A stretch of 53,105 bases of DNA from Georgenia ruanii. GTDB taxonomy: Bacteria > Actinomycetota > Actinomycetes > Actinomycetales > Actinomycetaceae. The stretch lies in assembly GCF_009193175.1 (NCBI RefSeq), contig NZ_VUKE01000026.1, forward strand, positions 1 to 53,105. Direction: 5' to 3'. Each line of letters opens with the position of its first letter. Positions within the stretch are counted from its first letter, which is position 1. The notes under the pieces are model-generated. The model worked only from the letters and a program-made list of their open reading frames with translations. It was not told where the DNA came from and did no database searches. Positions 16,533-24,149 of this stretch are shown piece after piece. The translations under genes and the position numbers were made by a program.

Positions 16533-18785
16533 TCAGTCCGCGACGCGCTCGACGTCGTCCGCGTCCGTCGGCACGATCGGGACGGCGCCGGTCGTCGCCG
16601 CGACCGCGGGGGTCAGCACCGAGGCGTAGTCGTGCTCGCGGGAGTAGCTGAGGAACGACAGGTGCGCCTCGTAGCGGTCCAGGACGTCGTTGATGACCTG
16701 CTGCTGGGTCAGGCCCATGAGGTCGTAGCCCTCGGTGCCCGTCTGGGTGAAGACCTCCACCTTGTAGTAGACGTCGTCGCCCTTGGGCATCGGCCGCCCG
16801 CCGATGCGCGGGACCTGCGCCTCGACCGCGGCCGCCTGGTAGTGGAAGTCGCGGTGCTCGGCCATGTTGACGACCAGGGTGTGCTCGTCGATGCCGGTCT
16901 CGGCGTTCGGCGTGGTCGACAGGGTCGCGTCGTAGCCCTGCTCCCGGAACTCCGCGGCGACGGCGGACAGGGCCGGCTGCACGGTGCGGTCCAAGAACTG
17001 CGAGACGGACCGCCGGGACGGGTAGGACCGCAGCTGCGCCATGCGCTGCTTCCACGTCTTCTCCGGCACCTGGCCGCCGTGGGCGGCGGCCGAGCGGCGC
17101 CTGATGATCTGGCCCTCGCGCTCGGCCCGCTCCATCCGCAGCACCTTGAGGAAGGAGGCCATGACGAGGTAGGCGATGATCGTCACCGGGAAGGCGAAGA
17201 TCAGCGTCGCGTGCTCCATGGTGGTCACGCCGCCGGCGACCAGCATGGCGATCGTGAGCAGCGCGGTGACCACGGCCCAGAAGATGCGCAGCCACTTCGC
17301 GCCGTCCTGCGCCGGGTCGGGGATCGTGGAGGAGAAGTTCGCCATGACCATGGCGCCGGAGTTGGCGCTGGTGAGGTAGAACAGCATGCCGGACAGCGTC
17401 GCCAGGCCGATGAGGAACGCCGCGCCGGGGAACATCTCCAGCAGGGCGTACCAGCCCTGCTCGGGGTGGGCGATGGCGAGCTCGGCGAACTCGGTGTTCC
17501 CGCCCATGACCACCGACAGGGCGGAGTTGCCGAAGATCGACACGATGATGAAGTCGCACAGCACCGGGGCGGTGATGGCGGCGACGACGAACTCGCGCAG
17601 GGTGCGCCCACGGGAGATGCGGGCCAGGAACAGGCCCACGAACGGGCCCCAGGCCAGCCAGAACGCCCAGAAGAACAGCGTCCAGCCGCCCATCCAGTCG
17701 GCGCCGCCGGGCTCGTAGGCAAACGTCTCCAGGGTGCGCTCGGGCAGGGTGCCGATGAACCGGCCGATGTTGGTGACCAGGGCGTTGAGCAGGAACGCGG
17801 TCTTCCCGGTGACGAGGATGTAGAGCATCATCGCGGCCGCGATCCAGATGTTGAGCTCGGAGACCAGGCGGATGCCCTTGTCCACCCCCGACAGGCAACC
17901 GGCGACGGTCATGACGACGGCGACCAGCACCAGCGCGATCTGCAGGGCCAGGCCCTCGGGCAGGCCGAACAGCCAGGAGAAGCCGACGTTGAGCAGGACG
18001 ACGCCGATGCCCATGGAGGTCGCGACGCCGAAGATGGTGCCGATGAGGGCGAAGATGTCGATGGCGTCGCCGGCGGCGCCGCGCACCCGCTTGCCGAGCA
18101 GCGGGTACAGGGCCGCGCGGATCGACAGCGGCATGCCCCAGCGGTAGGCGAAGTAGCCCATCGCCATGCCCAGCAGGGAGTACATCGACCAGCCGGAGAT
18201 GCCGTAGTGGAACATCGTCCAGACGACGGCGTCCTGGGCGGCCTGGGCGGACTGCGGGTCGCCCGTCGGTGGCATCATGTACTGCGCGATCGGCCCGGTG
18301 ACGGAGTAGAAGAGCATGTCGATGCCGACGCCGGCGCCGAACAGCATCGCGACCCAGGTGAACAGCTTGTACTGCGGGCGGGAGTGGTCGGGGCCGAGGC
18401 GCACCCGGCCCTCCTTCGAGAAGGCCACCCAGATCACGAAGAGGATCACCAGCACGACGGTCACGACGTAGACCCAGCCGAGGTTCGCCGCGAGGCCCAG
18501 GACGGCCTCGCGCATGACGTTCGCGGCGTTGGTGGGGGCGAGCATCGCCCACAGCGAGAAGGCGACGATCACGGCGGCCGAGATGATGAAGACCCGCCAG
18601 TTGACCCGCGCCCCGCGGTTCTCCGCCAGCTCGGTGGGCCCCTTGCTGAGCTCGGCGCTGGAGATCGGCGCCCGCCGGTCGTCGTCGCCCCGGGTCTTCC
18701 GTCGCTCCGTGGCGCCGAACCGACCGCGGTCGATCGTGGATCGGGTTGCTTCGTTGGTCGGTGTCACGTCGTGGTCAGCCGCCAC
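16533..18785 (-). CDS. BCCT family betaine/choline/carnitine transporter
   Basis: Sodium- or proton-coupled uptake of quaternary amines such as choline or glycine betaine, used in osmoprotection. It is 750 aa with 12 membrane helices from about residue 60 to 570. The BCCT signature region is present (AYRWGMPLSIRAALYPLLGKR, SMGIGVVLLNVGFSWLFGLP, ADWMGGWTLFFWAFWLAWGPFVGLFLARISRGRT). A cytosolic C-terminal tail of about 150 residues is much longer than in small BCCTs and resembles the regulatory tail of BetT choline transporters; an acidic N-terminal extension is also present. GTG at 18785 has an AGGAGGAG ribosome binding site. Its own promoter is visible upstream. Confidence 0.94.
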   Translation of the reverse strand: MAADHDVTPTNEATRSTIDRGRFGATERRKTRGDDDRRAPISSAELSKGPTELAENRGARVNWRVFIISAAVIVAFSLWAMLAPTNAANVMREAVLGLAANLGWVYVVTVVLVILFVIWVAFSKEGRVRLGPDHSRPQYKLFTWVAMLFGAGVGIDMLFYSVTGPIAQYMMPPTGDPQSAQAAQDAVVWTMFHYGISGWSMYSLLGMAMGYFAYRWGMPLSIRAALYPLLGKRVRGAAGDAIDIFALIGTIFGVATSMGIGVVLLNVGFSWLFGLPEGLALQIALVLVAVVMTVAGCLSGVDKGIRLVSELNIWIAAAMMLYILVTGKTAFLLNALVTNIGRFIGTLPERTLETFAYEPGGADWMGGWTLFFWAFWLAWGPFVGLFLARISRGRTLREFVVAAITAPVLCDFIIVSIFGNSALSVVMGGNTEFAELAIAHPEQGWYALLEMFPGAAFLIGLATLSGMLFYLTSANSGAMVMANFSSTIPDPAQDGAKWLRIFWAVVTALLTIAMLVAGGVTTMEHATLIFAFPVTIIAYLVMASFLKVLRMERAEREGQIIRRRSAAAHGGQVPEKTWKQRMAQLRSYPSRRSVSQFLDRTVQPALSAVAAEFREQGYDATLSTTPNAETGIDEHTLVVNMAEHRDFHYQAAAVEAQVPRIGGRPMPKGDDVYYKVEVFTQTGTEGYDLMGLTQQQVINDVLDRYEAHLSFLSYSREHDYASVLTPAVAATTGAVPIVPTDADDVERVAD

Positions 18786-18935
18786 TCGCTCCTCCTTCGC
18801 CTCGGGACCAAGTCCACGGGCGGGGCCGGTTGGGCGCGCGCCGCGGCCATCGCAGAACCGTGGCGACGAGGAACGAGTCCGGCGGTGCGGGCACCCAGCC
18901 GTGCAGCCGCCGTTGGGGACACTAGCTCGCCTTCC

Positions 18936-18963
18936 ACCATACGACTGGGCAGCCATTGGTCAA
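18936..18963 (-). promoter_or_regulatory. promoter of the BCCT transporter
   Basis: On the minus strand TTGACC (18963-18958) and TATGGT (18941-18936) are 16 nt apart, a good match to a housekeeping promoter. It is directed at the BCCT gene with a 5' leader of about 145 nt. The region just upstream (18964-18990) is A/T-rich. Confidence 0.55.
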
Positions 18964-19059
18964 CGATGTGTCACGAAACTCATAGTGAATGACCAGGCTC
19001 GCCCGGGCCGGTGGAGCGATGCCGTCCAGCCCGGCGCACGGCGCCCGACGGCGTCTGTC

Positions 19060-20310
19060 TCACCCCGCCGCCGGGTCCTCACGCCGCCCGGGACTGAACA
19101 GCCGACCAGCGGCGCGGCCATGGGCCGGAGACCGACCTGGGCCGATGACGCCGGCAGTCCGCGCGGCGGGCAGCAGGTGGTCGCCGGCCGCCGAGAGGGT
19201 GAGCAGCCCGAGGACCTGGTCGGCCGGGTCGCCGTGGCGGGCGCCGGCGCGGCACCGGCTCGCCTGCTCGTTCAGTGCGCGGGCGAACTGCTCCGCGCTG
19301 CGGGCCCACGGGGCTGAGCCGGACCTCTCGAGAACGGCGGCGTTGGCGCGGCCGTGGCCGGCGATGCAGCGATAGCTCACCGCCGGCAGCCCCGCCACGA
19401 GCGCCTCGGTGTAGCTGAGGCCGCCGGCGTTGTGGACGAGGACGTCGGCCAGGTGCATGAGCTCGTGGACGTCGTCGCGCCAGCCGCAGGCGAGCACTCC
19501 CGGCAGCGCGGACAGCCGGCGGCGCAGGGCGGCGTTGCGCCCGCACAGCACCAGCGGCACCAGGCCGGCCTCCTGAACGGCGCGGCTGGTGCCCTCCAGG
19601 TCTCCTAGCCCGAGCGACCCGGAGACCAGGAGCGCCACCCGCTGCTCGATCCCGATGCCGAGCGCCGCCCGCAGCCGCGCGCGGCGCACCGGGTCGAGGT
19701 CCCCGGCGAAGCGCGGCGGCACCAGCGGCCCGGCCGCGCGCATGGGGATGCCATAGGTCGCCTCGCCCTGCTCGGCGGTGGCCGGCGTGACCGTGAGGTG
19801 CAGGTCCACGTGGCGATGGACCCAGGTGCGGTGGGCCGCCGGATCGGTCAGGTACGTGACCGCGGGCGCGACGAGCCGGCCCCGGGCGCGCAGCGTGCCC
19901 AGGGTCTGGCTGGCGAGTGGGTAGGTGGAGACGACGGCGCCGTACTGCCGGGCGCCGGCCCAGTGCCGCACGCGCCGGTCACCCAGGTGGCAGGACAGGA
20001 TTGCGGCGCCGCGGACCCAGCGGTTGTGCTCGATGTTGTCGAACAGCCACTGGAACACTGCGGGGACCCGGTTGACGCTGGCGGTGTAGCCCTCGCGCAG
20101 GAGGATGCGGTACCACCCGGGCAGCGCCTCGAGGTAGTCGCGCACGTCGACGTCGACCCCGCGGCCGCGCAAGCGCCGGGCGAGCTCCTGGGCGGCGCCG
20201 TCGTGCCCGGCGCCGACGCTCCCGGAGAGGATGAGGACGGCGGGAGCGCCGTCGGCGGGGGGCCTGTCGCGGCCGGCCGGGTGCGGGCGGGTCGAAGGCG
20301 TCATGAGCAT
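19060..20310 (-). CDS. MGDG-synthase-like glycosyltransferase (GT28/MurG type)
   Basis: UDP-sugar-dependent glycosyltransferase of the monogalactosyldiacylglycerol synthase/MurG group, 416 aa, expected at the inner membrane face. The N-terminal domain starts ILSGSVGAGHDGAAQELARRL, the glycine loop typical of MGDG synthases. The C-terminal nucleotide-sugar domain has VALLVSGSLGLGDLEG, CGWRDDVHELMHLADVLVHNAGG and GGLSYTEALVAGLPAVSY, the GT-B acceptor/donor motif. The start MLMTPST follows GGAGGG; its first codons overlap the end of the upstream DMT gene by 10 bp. With a deacetylase and a DMT permease in the same operon, it may make or export a deacetylated glycolipid. Confidence 0.85.
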   Translation of the reverse strand: MLMTPSTRPHPAGRDRPPADGAPAVLILSGSVGAGHDGAAQELARRLRGRGVDVDVRDYLEALPGWYRILLREGYTASVNRVPAVFQWLFDNIEHNRWVRGAAILSCHLGDRRVRHWAGARQYGAVVSTYPLASQTLGTLRARGRLVAPAVTYLTDPAAHRTWVHRHVDLHLTVTPATAEQGEATYGIPMRAAGPLVPPRFAGDLDPVRRARLRAALGIGIEQRVALLVSGSLGLGDLEGTSRAVQEAGLVPLVLCGRNAALRRRLSALPGVLACGWRDDVHELMHLADVLVHNAGGLSYTEALVAGLPAVSYRCIAGHGRANAAVLERSGSAPWARSAEQFARALNEQASRCRAGARHGDPADQVLGLLTLSAAGDHLLPAARTAGVIGPGRSPAHGRAAGRLFSPGRREDPAAG

Positions 20311-21218
20311 GGGCCCTCCGGGTGGCGGGGTGCTGCATCGTGCGGGCTCGCAAGGGCGCTCGGGCCGGTGGCCTCGCGGTCCCTCGGCCGTGCGGTCAGG
20401 GCGGCCAGGCGCCACACCCCCCAGGCCATGAGCGCGAAGCCGGCGACCTGGGCCGCCACGGCGGGCGGGGCCGGCTCCAGGGCCTCGTTGAAGGCGACGG
20501 CGCCGATGAGCACCGCCGTGACCGGCTCGGCCATGGTCAAGGGAGGAAGGGCCGAGGCCAGGCGCCCCATCTGGAAGCTCCTTTGGACCACCGCCGTTCC
20601 CAGAACTCCCAGGGTGACCATCGCGTACCCCGGCCACGTTGTCAGCACCCGTCGGGGGTCGATCGTGAACTGGTCGACCACCTGCTTGAGCAGCCCGCTC
20701 ATGAGGCCGAACGTGACCCCGCCGGCCAGGCCGAGCAGGGCCGCCCGGTGGTGTGCGAGGGGACCGTACGAGAGCGCGACGGCGATCGCCGCGACGAGGA
20801 TGCCGATCCCGGTCGCCGCGGCGAGCGCCCACGCGTCGGCGAGGCGATCGCCGGGCGCCGGGCGCGCGGCGACCAGGAACGTCGCCAGTCCCGCCACCAC
20901 GACGAGGGCGTAGAGCCACTCCGGGATGCTCGGATGCCGGCCGTCGAGGAGCGCGCTGGCCGGCAGGGCGAACAGCAGCTCGGAGACCAGGAGGGGCTGG
21001 ACGACGGTGAGCGGCCCGGACGACAGGGCGAGGGCCTGCAGCCCCATGCCCGCCGCGCCCGCGAGGAACCCGAGCAGCCAGGCGGGGCGTCGGAACAGGC
21101 GCAGCAAGAGCCCGATCCCGAGCCCGGTGGCCGCCGGCGCGCGCGCGGCGGCGCGATGCTGCAGCACGCTCGAGACGGCGAAGCTCATCGCGGCGAGGAG
21201 GGCGATGACCACGGCCAT
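20301..21218 (-). CDS. DMT superfamily (EamA-like) permease
   Basis: A 305-aa membrane protein with about 9-10 hydrophobic helices in two EamA-like repeats: MAVVIALLAAMSFAVSSVLQ at the N-terminus and a second repeat with GVTFGLMSGLLKQV and VLGTAVVQRSFQ. It is most like the DMT family of small-molecule exporters/flippases. It lies 4 bp after the deacetylase gene and overlaps the glycosyltransferase start, so all three are one operon. It could be the flippase for the glycolipid made by its neighbours; that is inferred from context. Confidence 0.87.
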   Translation of the reverse strand: MAVVIALLAAMSFAVSSVLQHRAAARAPAATGLGIGLLLRLFRRPAWLLGFLAGAAGMGLQALALSSGPLTVVQPLLVSELLFALPASALLDGRHPSIPEWLYALVVVAGLATFLVAARPAPGDRLADAWALAAATGIGILVAAIAVALSYGPLAHHRAALLGLAGGVTFGLMSGLLKQVVDQFTIDPRRVLTTWPGYAMVTLGVLGTAVVQRSFQMGRLASALPPLTMAEPVTAVLIGAVAFNEALEPAPPAVAAQVAGFALMAWGVWRLAALTARPRDREATGPSALASPHDAAPRHPEGPCS

Positions 21219-21222
21219 GACC

Positions 21223-22008
21223 TCACCGCCCCAGGTGCTCGGTGAGCGTGCGCACCTGCCAGTCTTGCGCCCGGACCCGCGCGGCGAGCAAGGGGATGCT
21301 CCGGACCGTGCCCCGCCAGGACCCCGGCACGCTGGTGCAGTCCGAGTCGTGCAGCAGCACCGTGCCGCCGTCGCGGAGGGTGCGCAGCACCGTCGCCGTG
21401 ATCGTCTCGGCGGGCAGCCCGGTCCAGTCCCGGCCCCAGGCCGTCCACAGGACCGGCCGCAGGCCCGCGCGCCGCGCCGCCCAGACCGTGCCGGCGGAGA
21501 GCACCCCGTACGGCGGGCGGAACCACCGCGGCCGGACGCCGGTGACCGCCTCGATCACGGTCTTTGCGCGCGCGAGGTCGCGGCGCAGCGCCTGCGGGCC
21601 CCGCGCCAGGTGGTTGCGGTGGAGGTGGCCGTGCACGCCGATCTCGTGACGGGCCTGCACGATGCGCCGGGCGACCTCGGGGTACCGCACCGCCTGCGCG
21701 CCGAGCAGGAAGAACGTCACGCGCCAGCCCAGCTCGGCGAGGACGTTCAGGACGGCGGGGGTGCCGAGCGGGTCCGGACCGTCGTCCAACGTCACCGCGA
21801 TCCCGCCGGGGGCACCCACGCCGCTGAGGCGCGGGAGCAACGCCAACCGCAGCGGCCGGATCGTGGTCAGGGCGGGCGCCGCGTGTGCCGCGAGTGCGGC
21901 GGCCGGGACGCCGGTGACGGCGAGACGCAGGGCGACCGGGAGGGTCGGTCGGCGGGCCGCCTGGTGGCTGAGCCTCGCCGCGGAACGGGCTTCGGGAAGG
22001 AGAGGCAT
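21223..22008 (-). CDS. polysaccharide deacetylase family protein (NodB domain)
   Basis: Metal-dependent N- or O-deacetylase of carbohydrate esterase family 4, 261 aa. Conserved motifs: AVTLDDGPDP (motif 1, catalytic Asp and metal Asp), HGHLHRNHLA (motif 2, metal His pair), RPPYG (motif 3), and DWTGLPAETI and TVLLHDSD (motifs 4-5). A hydrophobic stretch near residue 25-40 (LRLAVTGVPAAALAAHAAPA) may be a membrane anchor or signal segment. ATG at 22008 lacks a clear ribosome binding site. First gene of the three-gene operon. It lies just beyond the orphan ligase fragment. Confidence 0.9.
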   Translation of the reverse strand: MPLLPEARSAARLSHQAARRPTLPVALRLAVTGVPAAALAAHAAPALTTIRPLRLALLPRLSGVGAPGGIAVTLDDGPDPLGTPAVLNVLAELGWRVTFFLLGAQAVRYPEVARRIVQARHEIGVHGHLHRNHLARGPQALRRDLARAKTVIEAVTGVRPRWFRPPYGVLSAGTVWAARRAGLRPVLWTAWGRDWTGLPAETITATVLRTLRDGGTVLLHDSDCTSVPGSWRGTVRSIPLLAARVRAQDWQVRTLTEHLGR

Positions 22009-22164
22009 GGACGACTCGTTCCACTGGCTGCAGCATCGCAGTTGCTGCCGTTGACCGTAGTAGCCCATCGCCCGTGGCGACAATGCGGCCACCGGCGGGT
22101 CGGGCCCGACCGGGGGCGACAGCCCGCCCGCCCCGAGCAGCAGGAGGCCGGCGTCCTGGGTTGG

Positions 22165-22425
22165 TCAGGCGAGCGAGCGGACGGTGTCCATGGTGTCGGC
22201 CTCCGTCGCCGTCTTGTCGTCGCGGTAGCGCAGGACGCGCGCGAACCGCAGGGCGAGCCCGCCGGGGTAGCGCGGGGAGCGCTGGATGCCGTCGAAGGCC
22301 ACCTCGACCACCTGCTCGGGCCGCAGCGCGACGACGTGGCCGTGCCGCCCGGTCTCCAGCTGGAGGAAGCGCTCGGTCTGCCAGGCGAGCATCTCGTCGG
22401 TCATCCCTTTGAAAGTCTTGCACCG
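22165..22425 (-). pseudogene. orphan 3' fragment of ATP-dependent DNA ligase (displaced original C-terminus)
   Basis: Eighty-odd codons encode only the C-terminal OB-fold end of an ATP-dependent DNA ligase ([44 protein letters not shown]), ending in a normal stop. It has no adenylation domain and cannot be a ligase. The intact ligase at 24150-25703 carries a second, diverged tail (about three quarters identical by eye). The fragment has the high GC of the host genome, the tail in the intact gene is less GC-rich, and the fragment begins exactly at the GKTFK codons where the foreign segment joins. So this is the original 3' end, cut off by the insertion. Confidence 0.88.
22409..22421. repeat. 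left junction core (attL-like)
   Basis: TTGAAAGTCTTGC, in the codons for GKTFK of the orphan ligase tail. It matches the right junction copy at 24436-24448 in 12 of 13 positions, 10 of them contiguous. Confidence 0.65.
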
Positions 22426-22426
22426 C

Positions 22427-22466
22427 ACGTGTGACACACGCCGTGCAGAGCGTGCCTCTCACACGT
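22427..22466. repeat. nested inverted repeat at the left end of the element
   Basis: ACGTGTGA (22427-22434) pairs with TCACACGT (22459-22466), and inside it CACGC (22437-22441) pairs with GCGTG (22450-22454). It starts 6 bp inside the left junction and lies 44 bp before the GTG of the ATPase. It could be a recombinase-binding or folded single-strand recombination site, an operator, or a terminator of the flanking reading. Confidence 0.55.
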
Positions 22467-22509
22467 CGGTAAGTTAAAGTCGCGACCAGTCAATAATCTG
22501 GAGACACAG

Positions 22510-24066
22510 GTGACCGCTGAGAGCTTCCTTACCAGCCATGGGTTCGTCGGCGATCCCTTCGCATCGACCAACTCAGAGAATGAAGAAAGCCTGGCAGACT
22601 ACTTCGTTCCGCCCCCCTACTTTGAGAGCGTCCTCGGGTCTCCCACGTCACCCAAGTCAACGATTGTCTTTGCTCCGCGCGGCAGCGGCAAGACGGCGCA
22701 GCGACGAATGATCGAGATCGCATCAGGGGAGGAGGCCGACTTTGCGTGCGTTACGTACACCAACTTCTCTGAGATCGATCCAAAGACGGCGAGCCTTGCC
22801 GATCATCAGAAGGTTATATGCCGCCTGCTGACGGTGGCCGCACTTAGTCACCTCGCCGAGGACACTTGGCGTGCACATTCGCTTAGTGAGCACAATAAGC
22901 AGGTTCTCAAGTATGCTGCAGGCGAACTACTTAATGACCTCAATCAACAAGAGCTAGAAACCGCCATCTCGTCCGTGAAGTCCCTAGGAGACAAGGCGGT
23001 AGAAACTTGGCACAAGTACGGCGGATTCATAGCAGCGGGCATCGCTGCGCTGATGAGCAAGTTTGGCTTAGATGGCGTAAAGTTGCCTTCCGAGCTGGCG
23101 GAGAGCGCAACCGGTCAAGCCGCCACGCTGGCCTATCTATTCCCGAAACTGGTTGACGTGTTTCGCGCTCTAGGGTTCGAGGCGGTTTACATTCTTGTCG
23201 ATAAGTTGGACGAGACTAGCAAGACCGGGAACCGCCCTGACCTTGCCTTTAGTCTCGTTAGCCCGCTTCTCTTGGATCTCACGACTGTAGAGCAGCCTGG
23301 AGTGGCGTTTAAGTTCTTTCTCTGGGACCTCCTTGAAGATCTCTTTGTGGAAAGCGGCGGACGTGGGGATCGTCTTGGCGTCTCTAAACTCCACTGGACA
23401 GTGCCAGAACTGATGGAGATGCTTAGCCGACGGGTTGCTGCTTTTTCCGATGGGCGCGTGACTAGTTTCAATCAGTTGGTCGATCCATCGTTCGGCGTCG
23501 ACGTTCACCGACTACTCGCCCATCTAAGTCCCGACTCACCGCGCGACATGATCAGAATGTGTGAGCGGATCGTAGCAGAACACACGCGTCAACCCGACTA
23601 CCCTGCTCTGATATCTGAGCGCACAATCTACAAGGGTATTCACGAGTTCTCGAAAACGCGTAGCCAGGAACTGTTCGGCAGATTCATGAAGGATTTGGCT
23701 CGACTGCCGGAACCCTCCTTTACGAACACTCGATTGGCGAGCGACGTGTTCAAAATCTCGACGACCGCCGTGCGAAACAAGATCGTAAGCTGGATTGAGG
23801 CGGGTGCGGTCGAAAAAATCGGGGAGTTGAGTCGCGGGGCCAAGCCGCTTCACAAGTATGCGCTGAAGGACCCTAGGACGGTTCTGGCAACGGCCCCTCT
23901 GGCCAGCCTTTCGAGGCTTCTTAACTCCGACATTTTTATTTGCCCGTCGTGCTCCGCCATGCTCATCACCTCGTCTCCGTCGGAGCCGTGTAAGGAGTGT
24001 GGCGCAGAAAGCGACGAAAGTGCGGTGAGGAGTCTGCTGGCAACCTGTGAAAAGCCGACGGATTAG
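22510..24066 (+). CDS. P-loop ATPase (Sll1717-like) with wHTH and zinc ribbon, element cargo
   Basis: A 518-aa NTPase. The region FVPPPYFESVLGSPTSPKS followed by TIVFAPRGSGKTAQRRM contains Walker A (APRGSGKT, residues 55-62); Walker B is probably VYILVDKLDE (226-235); SPRDMIRMCERI (343-354) resembles the sensor-2/arginine region of ORC/STAND-type ATPases. Residues 171-190 (GGFIAAGIAALM) form a hydrophobic insert between Walker A and B, as in KAP-like NTPases. Residues 395-450 look like a winged helix, and Cys478/481/494/497 form a CxxC...CxxC zinc ribbon. The opening matches my recollection of the Sll1717 family of orphan P-loop ATPases. GTG at 22510 follows CTGGAGACACAG. Low GC and rare codons mark recent transfer. 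A defence or DNA-stress role is inference. Confidence 0.8.
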   Translation: MTAESFLTSHGFVGDPFASTNSENEESLADYFVPPPYFESVLGSPTSPKSTIVFAPRGSGKTAQRRMIEIASGEEADFACVTYTNFSEIDPKTASLADHQKVICRLLTVAALSHLAEDTWRAHSLSEHNKQVLKYAAGELLNDLNQQELETAISSVKSLGDKAVETWHKYGGFIAAGIAALMSKFGLDGVKLPSELAESATGQAATLAYLFPKLVDVFRALGFEAVYILVDKLDETSKTGNRPDLAFSLVSPLLLDLTTVEQPGVAFKFFLWDLLEDLFVESGGRGDRLGVSKLHWTVPELMEMLSRRVAAFSDGRVTSFNQLVDPSFGVDVHRLLAHLSPDSPRDMIRMCERIVAEHTRQPDYPALISERTIYKGIHEFSKTRSQELFGRFMKDLARLPEPSFTNTRLASDVFKISTTAVRNKIVSWIEAGAVEKIGELSRGAKPLHKYALKDPRTVLATAPLASLSRLLNSDIFICPSCSAMLITSSPSEPCKECGAESDESAVRSLLATCEKPTD

Positions 24067-24149
24067 GACGCGACATTAGGCGGGTAGAGGATTGACCTCT
24101 TGTCGGCCCGGGTGCCGAACATCAATCGGGTAACGGGGCGGCGCTGGGA

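Noticed and set aside
15694-18552. Minus-strand open frame of over 900 codons
   Set aside because: It runs in a wrong frame through the BCCT transporter and through the SOS-box gene; no recognisable domain.
22165-22425. Possible functional small ligase or standalone OB-fold protein
   Set aside because: It lacks the adenylation domain and any credible start or ribosome binding site, and its start coincides with the element junction; a displaced 3' end explains it fully.
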